From JBKJVQ01 sp046717125 (lineage in GTDB: Bacteria > Pseudomonadota > Alphaproteobacteria > Rhizobiales > Methyloligellaceae): a DNA stretch of 34,843 nucleotides. The notes beneath the pieces are model-generated. The model ran no database searches. It was not told the origin of the DNA and was given only the letters and a program-made list of their open reading frames with translations. Positions 22,701-31,203 of the stretch are shown here, piece by piece. The position numbers and the translations under genes were made by a program. Location of the stretch: the NCBI GenBank assembly GCA_046717125.1, contig JBKJVQ010000059.1, forward strand, positions 1-34,843, written 5' to 3'. Every line of letters starts with the position of its first letter. Within the stretch, counting starts at the first letter, position 1.

Positions 22701-24865
22701 GCATGCTCGGCATTGATCGGGATTGGGCGCTCGCCTCCCATGCCCGTGCTTCGGCGCAAATAAGGCGCCGGGAGCCGATCACCTGAAGCCGCGTGCAGTC
22801 CCCAGACCAGACCAACCAACAGGAAATAGTGCCGCCAGTGGTCGGAATCGATGATGATTCCCTCCGCGGCGATGACGATGAAGCTTGCCGCAATCGGAAT
22901 CGCATAGGTGCGCCACCGGCTTCGGCGAAGACCGGCGCGGAAAGCGAAGAACAGGGTCAGACCCGTTATAAGGTAATAGCTCAGCGCGCCGAGCCAGCCA
23001 TAGCTGAGCAGGGCGTTGAGATAGACGTTATGCGGATCCGCGCCCCAACGTTTCGCGAACTCGAACGGGCCGAGGCCGAGGGGGTTCTCGACGGCGATGG
23101 AGAAACCGACGACCTGCCCGTAGAAGCGGCCGCCCTGGCCGGTGTCGTACTCCTGCAGACTCGTTCGGTTATCGACGATCTCCTTTACGCCGTCCATGGA
23201 CAAGGCGAAGGCCACCGCAAGAAGCAGGATCGGGACGGCCGAGAGCACGATGACGATGAGTCTTGTACGCTCCCGGTTGCTCGCGCCGGTGACGAAAGAA
23301 AACAGGGCGACGAGCGCGCTTGCGAGAACGAGGCCGATCCACGCCGCCCGCGAGAAGCTTAAGAGGATGCCGAGGCCGAGCACGCTATACGCACCGATCG
23401 CCAGCATCGACTGCCAGATCGGCCGCGTCAGCGCGAGCATGAATGCGTAGGCGCCAGGAGCGATCAGGAACGCGCCGAAGACATTCGGATCCTTGAATGT
23501 CGCCATAGCGCGACCGCCGTATCGCGTCAGGATTTCTCCGCCAACTCCGAAATAGCCGGCGACGCCAAGCGCGCTCGCGATCAGCGCCGCGCAAAGATAC
23601 GCATTCATGACGAGTGGAAGGCGGCGCCCCGGGTCGCCGGCGATGAAAGCCGCGAAGAAAATCGCGGTGATGCCGAGATAGGCGGTCACAAGGTGGAAGA
23701 AGAACGGATCGTATTCCGGGACGCGTGTCAGCGACAGCACGCCGCCGGCAATCAAGCCGGCGATCAACACGATCAAACCGGTGATCCTTCTCGGGATCAC
23801 CATGCCGCAAAGCAGATACATCGCAGCGGCAGCCACGATCAAAAAGTCGTAAGGGGCGGGTTCTTTCTGGACGAGGAACCCGCTGAGGACGGTGATCCAG
23901 ACAAACAGATGGCCGAGGGTCCGCAGTCCGGACCTGCTGATTGCCGCGCCGTCTCGCGCGTCATGCAGGACAGCCGTGCTCTCGATGTAGTAGAGGTCAT
24001 GCTCGACGCGGCGGTGGATCTTCTCGCTCGTGTCGGTTTCACCGCGCCAGCCATTGACCTGCGCCCATCCCGTGATGCCGGGCTTTACGCGATGGCGGGC
24101 GTAATAGCCGTCGACAACGTCGTGATAGAGCTGGTCCGCATGCGGACGAGGACCAACCAGTGACAATTCACCTTTCAGCACGTTGAAAAGCTGCGGCAGC
24201 TCGTCGAGGCTTGTCCTGCGGATGAAGCGACCGACGCGCGTGACCCGAGGATCGTTTTTCGTGACGAGCTTGCTCGCCCGGTGATCGGTCTGGTCGACAT
24301 ATATCGAACGGAATTTGTAGACGTCGATCCGCTCGTTGTTGAAGCCGTAGCGCTTCTGCCGGAACAGAACGGGACCCCTGCTGTCCAGCTTGACGGCAAG
24401 GGCGATCAGAAGAAACAGCGGCAAGAGCAGCACGATCCTCGCCAGCGCGACGGTCTTGTCAAAAATCCATTTCGCGACAAAGTCCCAATCCGCGATTGGA
24501 CGATCGAGAACGTCGATAAACGGAACATTGCCGATATAGGAATAGGTGCGGGGGCGGAACCGCAGCGTATTTGAATGGGCCGACAGACGTATGTCGACCG
24601 GTAGCACCCAGAGCTTCTTGAAGAGCTGCAGCAGACGGCTTTCCGCAGCGATCGGCAGCGTGACGATCAGAAGATCGACACGCGAGTTGCGTCCGAATTC
24701 CACAAGTTCGTCGACGTTGCCGAGAAGCGGATAACCGCCGACCGTGCGAGCCACTCGCCCGTCGCCGCGGTCGTCGAACACGCCGCAGATGCGGATGTCG
24801 GTTTCGGGTGAGGCTTCCAGTGCCCGGATCAGCTCCGCTCCGGCGGTGCCGCCCCCGACGATCAC
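22691..24865 (-). CDS. Fusion of a truncated polyprenyl glycosylphosphotransferase and an O-antigen-ligase-like protein
   Basis: One open frame of 724 residues from GTG at 24865. Residues 1-110 are the nucleotide-binding-like domain (IVGGGTAGAELIRALE). Residues 130-295 are the bacterial sugar transferase domain: one membrane segment, DSRGPVLFRQKRYG, RRTSLDELPQLFNVLKGELSLVGPRP and KPGITGWAQVNGWRGETDT. After RVEHDLYYIE the usual short C-terminus is lost and the frame enters a polytopic membrane protein (about 320-690) with ATFKDPNVFGAFL, LGILLSFSRAAWIG and HNVYLNALLSYGWLG, an O-antigen ligase/polymerase pattern. In relatives these are normally two genes. The frame continues in register with the upstream N-terminal membrane part, separated only by a TGA at 24899-24901. 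The last residues (EHARA) come from a palindromic repeat. Confidence 0.75.
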   Translation of the reverse strand: MIVGGGTAGAELIRALEASPETDIRICGVFDDRGDGRVARTVGGYPLLGNVDELVEFGRNSRVDLLIVTLPIAAESRLLQLFKKLWVLPVDIRLSAHSNTLRFRPRTYSYIGNVPFIDVLDRPIADWDFVAKWIFDKTVALARIVLLLPLFLLIALAVKLDSRGPVLFRQKRYGFNNERIDVYKFRSIYVDQTDHRASKLVTKNDPRVTRVGRFIRRTSLDELPQLFNVLKGELSLVGPRPHADQLYHDVVDGYYARHRVKPGITGWAQVNGWRGETDTSEKIHRRVEHDLYYIESTAVLHDARDGAAISRSGLRTLGHLFVWITVLSGFLVQKEPAPYDFLIVAAAAMYLLCGMVIPRRITGLIVLIAGLIAGGVLSLTRVPEYDPFFFHLVTAYLGITAIFFAAFIAGDPGRRLPLVMNAYLCAALIASALGVAGYFGVGGEILTRYGGRAMATFKDPNVFGAFLIAPGAYAFMLALTRPIWQSMLAIGAYSVLGLGILLSFSRAAWIGLVLASALVALFSFVTGASNRERTRLIVIVLSAVPILLLAVAFALSMDGVKEIVDNRTSLQEYDTGQGGRFYGQVVGFSIAVENPLGLGPFEFAKRWGADPHNVYLNALLSYGWLGALSYYLITGLTLFFAFRAGLRRSRWRTYAIPIAASFIVIAAEGIIIDSDHWRHYFLLVGLVWGLHAASGDRLPAPYLRRSTGMGGERPIPINAEHARA

Positions 24866-24898
24866 GGCGCGCCGATCGAGCCGCCCGGTCCGGGCCCA

Positions 24899-25419
24899 TC
24901 AGGGCACGCTCCCCGAGAGGAACAGTCGAAAGGCGGCGATTGCGATGAAGCCAGAGCTATACCAGGTCGCGAGCCAGACACGCGAAAACTCATCGCCCAT
25001 CTTGACGAGGAACGCGATCATGGTCAGCGCGGCGAACATCATCGACCAGGCGACCGTGATGCGCGCGAAGCTGCGCGGAAAATGCGTGAAGGCTGGGGTG
25101 TTGTAGAGCCCGATCATTGAAACAACACGACGATCGTCGCACCGGCGACCAGGCAGGCTGAACCGTAGATCAGGTTCAGTGTCCAGGTGTCGGCGACATA
25201 CGCGAGATGAATGAGGTAACCGAGCAAGGCCACGATGGCGAGTTCCGTCAGTCGGACCAGCCCCGCCAGAACGCGCGGCGAGATCAGGCTGCGGGACGCA
25301 CCGACGCGAAATTCCGCAAGCCGTGGACGGGGCGTTGTGCGGCGATCGAATCCGGCGTTGGGAACGTGCGTGGTCGCGGCGGTCAGCGGCGAGCGCGGGG
25401 TATGCAGCGTGTCGGACAT
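24899..25419 (-). pseudogene. N-terminal membrane part of the glycosylphosphotransferase, split by a frameshift and an in-frame stop
   Basis: This is the missing N-terminus of the sugar transferase at 22691-24865. From ATG 25419 the frame encodes a polar leader and two membrane helices (LTELAIVALLGYLIHLAY, GSACLVAGATIVVLFQ) and stops at 25114. The next frame continues MIGLYNTPAFTHFPRSF with two more helices. Family spacing (FQ, three residues, then Leu/Ile-Tyr) indicates a 1-nt deletion near 25117. This second frame ends GSVP-stop and continues directly, in register, as WARTGRLDRRAVIVGGG. The stop sits where relatives have Arg, so CGA to TGA is likely. An authentic split with ATGA coupling at 25114-25117 is possible but would still leave the TGA. 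Confidence 0.8.
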
Positions 25420-25567
25420 GGCGCGATCCGGAGTTGTGCATGGACACACATCCCGCAGGCGATACTCGCGGGCGCGTCCTTCCTGTCGAATGCCACAGAA
25501 TCCGCTGAAGATCGTTTAAGGATGCCGGCTGCGGAACCCCCGATCGAAGTCATGGTAAACGGCTTGT

Positions 25568-26719
25568 TCAGAGGCGGGGCTGCGAGGCGAGGTCAGATCC
25601 GTAGAAATCGTCGACCTGACGCGCCATGGCGTCGATGGTGAAGTATTGTGCGATGCGTCTCTGGAGAATTTGCGCGCGCTCGATGAAGGGGATCGGATCG
25701 GACAGAAAATCGTCGAGGCGCCCCGCAAGCTGGACATGATCCTTCGGTTGCACAAGCATGCCGCTCACCGGTCCCGCGATCTCGGGGATGCCGCCGACAT
25801 CGCTGGCGATCATCGGCAGCGAAGCCGCGCCGGCTTCCAGGACGATATAGGGAAAGGACTCGGCGCGAGAGGGCACGACGAGGCACCTGCCGCGTGTGAA
25901 AGCAACGCGAGCAGGCCGCACGCCGAGAAAACTGACCGACGATTTGAGCTTGAGGCGTCGGGCCTGTCTTGCGAATAACGCCTCGTCCGGGCCTGCGCCG
26001 ACGATGGCGAGGCTCACGGGGCGGCGGGACGACACGATCGCCAGCGCGTCGAGCAACACGTCGACGCCCTTTAAACGACGCAGCTCGCCCACGAAAACGA
26101 AATCGGCCGCGGTGTCGGCGACCAGCGTTTCGTAAAATTCGCCCTTGCCGACTCCGTTCGGGATTACCCGCATGGCGACGTCGACGCGTCCGACCTTCTC
26201 GGCGAACGTCCGGGCGCCGAATTCACTCTCGAAAATCAGCCCGTCCGTATCCTGCGCGAGTCGCCGTTCGAGATCGAGATAGAGACGTCCATGAACTGAC
26301 GCGCGGCTGTAATGAAGACTACCGCCATGCGCGGTGTAATAGACGCGGACGCCGGTATCCGAGCGCTTGAGTGCGCGTCCGGCCAATCGTGCATAGGCGC
26401 CGCCTTTGGCGCCATGGCCGTGTACGATTTCGATGGTGTGGGCCCGCGCCAGCCGAAGAACGTTTCGGTAAGCCGTCAGGTCGCGCCAGCCGATATTGCG
26501 GCTCATCGCGACGCGATGGACGCCGAGCGCGATCTGTTCGCCGAGCCGCGCCAGTACAGCCTCTGTTGCGGTGCTGCCAGTGCGGCTGTCGCAGACGACG
26601 CCGACAGCAAGGCCCGCATGGGTCTGCGCCAGCGCGAGGTCCACGACATGGCGGAACAGTCCCCCCACGGGCGCGCGCAGGACGTGGAGTATGCGAAGCG
26701 GACTCAACGCGGTTTTCAA
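25568..26719 (-). CDS. Glycosyltransferase family 4 (GT-B fold)
   Basis: A 383-residue cytosolic glycosyltransferase. The N-terminal half begins RILHVLRAPVGGLFRHVVDLA, the glycine loop of GT4 enzymes, and includes VHGHGAKGGAYARLAGR. The C-terminal half has FVFVGELRRLKGVDVLLDAL, LAIVGAGPDEALF and the nucleotide-sugar binding AESFPYIVLEAGAASLPMIASDVGGIPEI. The frame is intact, in contrast to its neighbours. It lies between the split transferase and the broken export lipoprotein, so it most likely adds a sugar to the lipid-linked EPS repeat unit. Donor and acceptor are unknown. Confidence 0.92.
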   Translation of the reverse strand: MKTALSPLRILHVLRAPVGGLFRHVVDLALAQTHAGLAVGVVCDSRTGSTATEAVLARLGEQIALGVHRVAMSRNIGWRDLTAYRNVLRLARAHTIEIVHGHGAKGGAYARLAGRALKRSDTGVRVYYTAHGGSLHYSRASVHGRLYLDLERRLAQDTDGLIFESEFGARTFAEKVGRVDVAMRVIPNGVGKGEFYETLVADTAADFVFVGELRRLKGVDVLLDALAIVSSRRPVSLAIVGAGPDEALFARQARRLKLKSSVSFLGVRPARVAFTRGRCLVVPSRAESFPYIVLEAGAASLPMIASDVGGIPEIAGPVSGMLVQPKDHVQLAGRLDDFLSDPIPFIERAQILQRRIAQYFTIDAMARQVDDFYGSDLASQPRL

Positions 26720-26733
26720 AACTCTGACTCAGG

Positions 26734-27328
26734 CTAGAAAAAGCGTTCGAGGATATAGATCGTATCGCCCGGAAACACGGGAACGAGCGGCGAAACGATC
26801 ATAGTCACTTGATCCGGGCCCATGCGACGCGTCAGGCGGACGCGCCGTTCGTTTGCACGCTCGGTGAAGCCGCCGGCAAATGGCGACGGCGGTCTCCACC
26901 GTCATGTCGGGTACAAAAGCGAATTGGCCTGGCTGCCTGACTTCGCCGAGGATGAAAAATGGACGATAGGTCTCGACCTCGACGGTAACCTCCGCGTCCT
27001 TCAAGACATTCTGGTTCAGAAGGGCGGCAATCCGCTTGCTGAGGGTGACTGTCGACACTCCACGCGCCCTTACCGGGCCGATCAAGGGCATCGCGACGTA
27101 GCCCGAGCTGTCAACCGTATACGAACGCGACAGCGTCTCCTAGCCGAATACCGTAATTCGCAGCTTGTCGCCACTGTCGAGCTCATAGGCGCTGTTCGGC
27201 GCGAAGAGCTGCATCGGCCCGACAGACGCCCGGTGAAAACCGCCGCCATGAGCGAAATAGCCTGCTGTCTTACAGCCGGAAAGCAGGCATCCGAGCGCGA
27301 CGGCGGCAATAACAGCTCTGATCCACAT
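26734..27328 (-). pseudogene. Polysaccharide export lipoprotein (Wza/ExoF type), nonsense and frameshift
   Basis: The product would be an outer-membrane or periplasmic polysaccharide export protein. From ATG 27328 there is a signal with lipobox LLSGC, then YELDSGDKLRITVFG and a TAG at 27140-27142. The same frame continues ETLSRSYTVDSSGYVAMPLIG. Relatives read VFGQE here, so CAG to TAG is likely. The frame then runs through the SLBB-like EVETYRPFFILGEVRQPGQF to VETAVAI, where an extra base in the A-run 26878-26880 breaks it. Removing one base gives AGGFTERANERRVRL and GDTIYILERFF, ending at 26734. Two independent lesions make a functional protein unlikely. It diverges from the GumC-like gene. 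Confidence 0.88.
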
Positions 27329-27483
27329 GACAATCCAACCCGCCCACGCACCTGCGAACGATAGTGGCGGGTTAAGGTTAACAAAGGCTAAGCGGCCGTT
27401 TCACTTGAGGAAATGGTTTAAGTGTTTGGTTACCGCGCTCGTGTTAACTCCGGGGGCGAAGTAACGTGTATCGAGTAGGAATC

Positions 27484-29637
27484 ATGAGTTACAGCGACCG
27501 CGTAGCGCCGCAGGATGATATCGACATCGCGGCCCTGGGCTCGGCCCTGTGGCGGAGCCGCTACCGCATCCTCGCCATCACGCTGACGGCAGGCGTGCTG
27601 GGCTATGTGTTCCTGTCGTCCCTCACTCCGAAATACTCCTCCGAATCGCGCGTGCTGATCGAGCACGAAGAGTCCGCGTTCACGCGTCCAGCGGTGGCCA
27701 AGGACGAAACGCGGCAAGTCCTGCTCGATCAGGAAGCAGTGGAGAGCCAGGTTCAGGTGCTCCTGTCACGCGACCTCTCCGTCGAAGTGGCGCGCGAACT
27801 CGATCTTGCAAAGAATCCGATATTCAACCGTGCGATGCCCGGCCTGTTCAAGCGTCTGCTCATCGGCGTCGGTCTGGCCAGGAAGCCTTCGGACAAGGAT
27901 GTCGAAGAACGCGTGGTAAACGCGTTCCGGGAGGAGCTCTCGGTCTTTCAGGTTCCGAAATCGCGGGTGATCGTGATCGAGTTCACGTCCAGCACTCCGG
28001 AAGTGGCGGCGAAGGCCGCGAACGAGTTGGCCGCGCGCTATATCGACTGGCAGCGCCAGGAAGTGTCGTCGCGAACGAGCGGAGCCAGCGATTGGCTGGC
28101 GCGCCAGATCGATGAACTGCGCGTCAAGGTTGCGGATTCGGAGGAGAAAGCCGGACAGTTCCGGTCGAAACAGGGGCTGTATGCCGGCACCAACAACGTC
28201 ACACTGAACACGCAGCAGCTTTCCGAACTCAACAGCCAGATCATCGTCGCCAAGGCGCAGCGCTCCGAGGCCGAGGCGCGCGCCAGGCTGATCCGGGAAA
28301 TGCTGAAGTCAAAGGGCGACGTCGATTCGGCGTCTGACGTGCTCAAGTCCGAGACGATCGGCCGCCTGCTGGAGCAGCGCGTGCAGGTTCAGCGCCAGCT
28401 TGCCGAACTTTCGGCGACTCTCAAGTCGGGGCATCCGCGCATGCGGCAGCTTTCGTCCGAGCTCGCGGATGTGCGCACCCAGATCCGGAACGAAGCCCGG
28501 AAGGTCATTCAGAGTCTTGAGAACGAGGCGCAAATCGCGGGCGCACGGGAAACCTCGTTGCGCAACAGCCTAAACGAATTAAAGTCGCAAGCGGCGGACT
28601 CCGGCGAGGACGAGATCAAACTGCGGGCGCTGGAGCGCGAAGCCAAGGCCAATCGCGATCTGCTCGAATCGTATCTCGCCCGCTACCGCGATGGCAGCGC
28701 GCGTGGCGATCTCGGCGCTCTGCCGTCCAATGCCACGATCATTTCGCGCGCGCACGCGTCCAGCACGCCGTCATTCCCCAAGAAGGCGCCACTTACCATG
28801 CTCATCACGGCCGTTGCGCTACTGCTCAGCGCCGCGGTCGTGCTGGCGCGGGCATTGCTGAGCCCGAAGGTGCCCGAACAGATCGAAAAGCGCGTCTCCG
28901 GGGCCAGCCTGTTGCCCGCGCGCCGCGTTGTTCCGGAGCCCCAGGACATCGAACCCGCCACGGCGGAAGAGCAGGCGGAGCCCATCCGTGATGTTCCTGC
29001 GCCGCGCCTGAGATCGCTTGATGCTGTCATGACGCAGATTCAGCTCAGGCTTGCGCGCCTCAAACCGCTGCAGGTGCTAATTGCGGCATCGCGCGGGTCG
29101 GACGCGGCAATGGATGCGATCGAGATCGCACGCAACCTGGCGACTCCCCGGCGGTCGGTAATCCTTGTCGATCTGAGCCGCGCTTCGTCATCGCTCGCAT
29201 CGCAGCTCAGGATGCCGCGCACGCCCGGCTACTACGATCTCGTCGCCGGTTCGTCGGAGTTTGAAGATATTATCAGGGTCGATCCCAAGAGCGCCGTGCA
29301 GGTGATCTGCGCGGGCGGCGGTCTGACCGGTCAGAGCGACAAGGTAAGCATAGAAGAACTGCCCCGCGTGCTCGAGGCTCTCGGCGGCGCTTACGACGCG
29401 ACCGTGTTGCACGCGGACTCGTCCACGCTCGAATCGTTCATCGATATCCTTGGGGACGATGCGCCACAGACCGTGGTCGTGTGCGGCAGCGCGGGCGGAG
29501 CGTCAGTGGATTCGGACGATCCGGCGGTTCAAAAACTGGCGGAGAAAGGCCGGCTCGTCGCCGTCTACGACAAGTCGCGGCCGCATCGCAAAAAGTTTGG
29601 AAGCTTCGATTTCGGCAACCGCGCCGCCTCCTTCTAG
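27484..29637 (+). CDS. GumC/Wzc-like polysaccharide chain-length protein with degenerate kinase-like domain
   Basis: A 717-residue inner-membrane protein. Near the N-terminus is the Wzz region with a membrane helix (RILAITLTAGVLGYVFLSSL) and SESRVLIEHEE. A long coiled coil of about 230 residues follows, with ALEREAKANRDLLESYLARYRDG in the GNVR position. A second helix is LLSAAVVLARALL. The C-terminal domain (about 520-700) resembles a BY-kinase but lacks Walker A: the GxxGxGKS position reads AASRGSDAAMDAIE. Only an SVILVDLSRAS strand recalls Walker A', and there is no tyrosine cluster. It should set chain length or link to export without kinase activity. ATG 27484 has GTAGGA just upstream; a GTG at 27466 is the alternative. 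Confidence 0.85.
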   Translation: MSYSDRVAPQDDIDIAALGSALWRSRYRILAITLTAGVLGYVFLSSLTPKYSSESRVLIEHEESAFTRPAVAKDETRQVLLDQEAVESQVQVLLSRDLSVEVARELDLAKNPIFNRAMPGLFKRLLIGVGLARKPSDKDVEERVVNAFREELSVFQVPKSRVIVIEFTSSTPEVAAKAANELAARYIDWQRQEVSSRTSGASDWLARQIDELRVKVADSEEKAGQFRSKQGLYAGTNNVTLNTQQLSELNSQIIVAKAQRSEAEARARLIREMLKSKGDVDSASDVLKSETIGRLLEQRVQVQRQLAELSATLKSGHPRMRQLSSELADVRTQIRNEARKVIQSLENEAQIAGARETSLRNSLNELKSQAADSGEDEIKLRALEREAKANRDLLESYLARYRDGSARGDLGALPSNATIISRAHASSTPSFPKKAPLTMLITAVALLLSAAVVLARALLSPKVPEQIEKRVSGASLLPARRVVPEPQDIEPATAEEQAEPIRDVPAPRLRSLDAVMTQIQLRLARLKPLQVLIAASRGSDAAMDAIEIARNLATPRRSVILVDLSRASSSLASQLRMPRTPGYYDLVAGSSEFEDIIRVDPKSAVQVICAGGGLTGQSDKVSIEELPRVLEALGGAYDATVLHADSSTLESFIDILGDDAPQTVVVCGSAGGASVDSDDPAVQKLAEKGRLVAVYDKSRPHRKKFGSFDFGNRAASF

Positions 29638-29767
29638 ATCATGATGACTTAGGGTTTACGTAACCCCAAGTCATAAACGTGATTGATCCCGTTGAGCATG
29701 ATGTAGTGCGAAACCGCTACGCACCGCGGATCAAGTCCGGGCCAGGCTTTTTCAGCATCATGCTCTG
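29638..29767. repeat. Composite palindromic element, copy 4
   Basis: Same two-part build as copy 3. The first palindrome contains ATGATGACTT and AAGTCATAAACGTGATTGAT. The second has GAGCATGATG and CATCATGCTCTGG with a CGGATCAAGTCCGGG core related to copy 2. It begins right after the GumC-like stop and fills most of the spacer to the convergent acetyltransferase gene. Confidence 0.75.
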
Positions 29768-29817
29768 GTAGACGCCAAGACGGCCAAGCCGCGGACTGAA
29801 CCACAGCAACGCGGCTT

Positions 29818-31068
29818 CTATGCCGACGAGGCTTGGTTGTCGTCTCGGCCGTAGAGGCGCCGGCGCAGACCCTCATACAGCGCCCAGAGACGCGGGTCGT
29901 TCTTTACGATCCGCTTCAGGACTCCCTTGACCGCAGCCGGCGCGGTGATGAATGTGCCGGCCGCGCCGATCGGGAGCATGCAGTCGAACAGCGACTGCTC
30001 GACATCGCACCAATCCGATTTGTGACGTCCGAAACCGGCGCCCATGTCGTAGAGCCGCGCGCCGCGGGCGCACATGTCGGAAATCTGGTGACTGATGAGC
30101 AGTGCGCCGGGCGAACCTTTGCGCAGCTCCTCGCCCTCCGCGAGCGACGAAAAAAGAACCACAAAGCGATCCTGGTGCAGTGTCCCGCAGAAGGTGGCCG
30201 CGACGACCTCGCCGACCTCTATGTAGCCGACATGCAAGTGCGCCGGGTCGCTTCCAGGCAGGCGTGCGAGCGCACGGTAGAAGTTCCGGTATCCGGTCTC
30301 GGCAAATGCATCGTTCTGACCAAGCTCGGAAAAGCGCTCGGTCTTCTGGGCGAAGAAGATATCGAGAAGGCGCACCCGATCTTCGTCTGCCTGCGCCCAT
30401 CCATATTTGACCGGCCCGATTTCACCGAGCCTCTTTTCCTTGCGCTTCAGAGCCGATCGTGAACGGCCGGAAAAATGCGACTGGTACAGCGCTTCGAAAT
30501 CTTCGGCCAGCTGGACGGCATGGCCGGAATTCGCTGCCGATTGTGCGCGCAGCAGGGAGAATGGGTTGGTCGCGTCATCCCAAATTTTGGGCTGCCCGGT
30601 CAGGAGAAGCGCGCCCGCACCGGCTGTGCGTCCCGATTCGGCCACCAGACGCTTCATGTCGGCCGCGGTCAGGCGCTGCGCGAAACCGGGTTCGAACAGT
30701 CCCATATTGTAGTTATTGTGATCCTGACCGAGCCAGTGCAGCACGCGCTGTCCCATGACACTTTCGGACTGAAACGGCCAGATGAACAACGTCGCGCCAT
30801 TCGGGCTCGAACCGACAATTGCGACCGGCTCCGATCCGCGCGGCAGGAGCACATGCTCGGACCAGGCCTTTGCGCAGGCGAAAGTCTGGGCATAGCTGCT
30901 TCGGGAGACCTGCTCCAGACGCCGCCAGACGGGTTCGAGCAAGCCGATGTCGGTGTGGCATGACAGGCGCACCGGTCCCGCGCTCGTCTCGACATTGATC
31001 GGTACCAGCCGGCAACGCGCCACGCCGGCGACTTCGGACTCTGAAAAACTTGAGGTGCAAAAGGCCAT
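29818..31068 (-). CDS. GNAT-fold acetyltransferase (CelD/BioF2-like, FemAB-type)
   Basis: A 416-residue cytosolic protein of the CelD-like double-GNAT group often found in EPS loci. Recognisable parts are EPVWRRLEQVSRSSYAQTFACAKAW in the N-terminal domain, FSGRSRSALKRKEKRLGEIGPVKYG in the middle and GEVVAATFCGTLHQDRFVVLFSS followed by LYDMGAGFGRHKSDWCD in the C-terminal acyl-CoA-binding part. It probably acylates a sugar of the EPS repeat unit. The ATG at 31068 gives the homologous N-terminus; a longer in-frame start at 31410 would overlap the divergent deacetylase. The frame is intact. Confidence 0.83.
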   Translation of the reverse strand: MAFCTSSFSESEVAGVARCRLVPINVETSAGPVRLSCHTDIGLLEPVWRRLEQVSRSSYAQTFACAKAWSEHVLLPRGSEPVAIVGSSPNGATLFIWPFQSESVMGQRVLHWLGQDHNNYNMGLFEPGFAQRLTAADMKRLVAESGRTAGAGALLLTGQPKIWDDATNPFSLLRAQSAANSGHAVQLAEDFEALYQSHFSGRSRSALKRKEKRLGEIGPVKYGWAQADEDRVRLLDIFFAQKTERFSELGQNDAFAETGYRNFYRALARLPGSDPAHLHVGYIEVGEVVAATFCGTLHQDRFVVLFSSLAEGEELRKGSPGALLISHQISDMCARGARLYDMGAGFGRHKSDWCDVEQSLFDCMLPIGAAGTFITAPAAVKGVLKRIVKNDPRLWALYEGLRRRLYGRDDNQASSA

Positions 31069-31203
31069 TAAGCGAGATCCTGCCTTCCGAAACAATCGCC
31101 GCTCCGTCAAGCGTTCAGCAAGGTTGGCTTGCCACACTACGGAGGGTGCAGGGGAAAGATCGCATTCGGCGGTTAATTCTTGATGGCGATCGGGAGAGTT
31201 GAG

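Noticed and set aside
24899..24901. TGA as a selenocysteine codon
   Set aside because: Relatives have Arg at this position, no SECIS-like hairpin was seen just downstream, and the preceding part of the gene also has a frameshift.
25114..25117. Authentic ATGA-coupled two-gene arrangement in the transferase N-terminus
   Set aside because: Family spacing across the joint is exactly restored by adding one base, and a split within the membrane domain would be unusual; kept only as an alternative.
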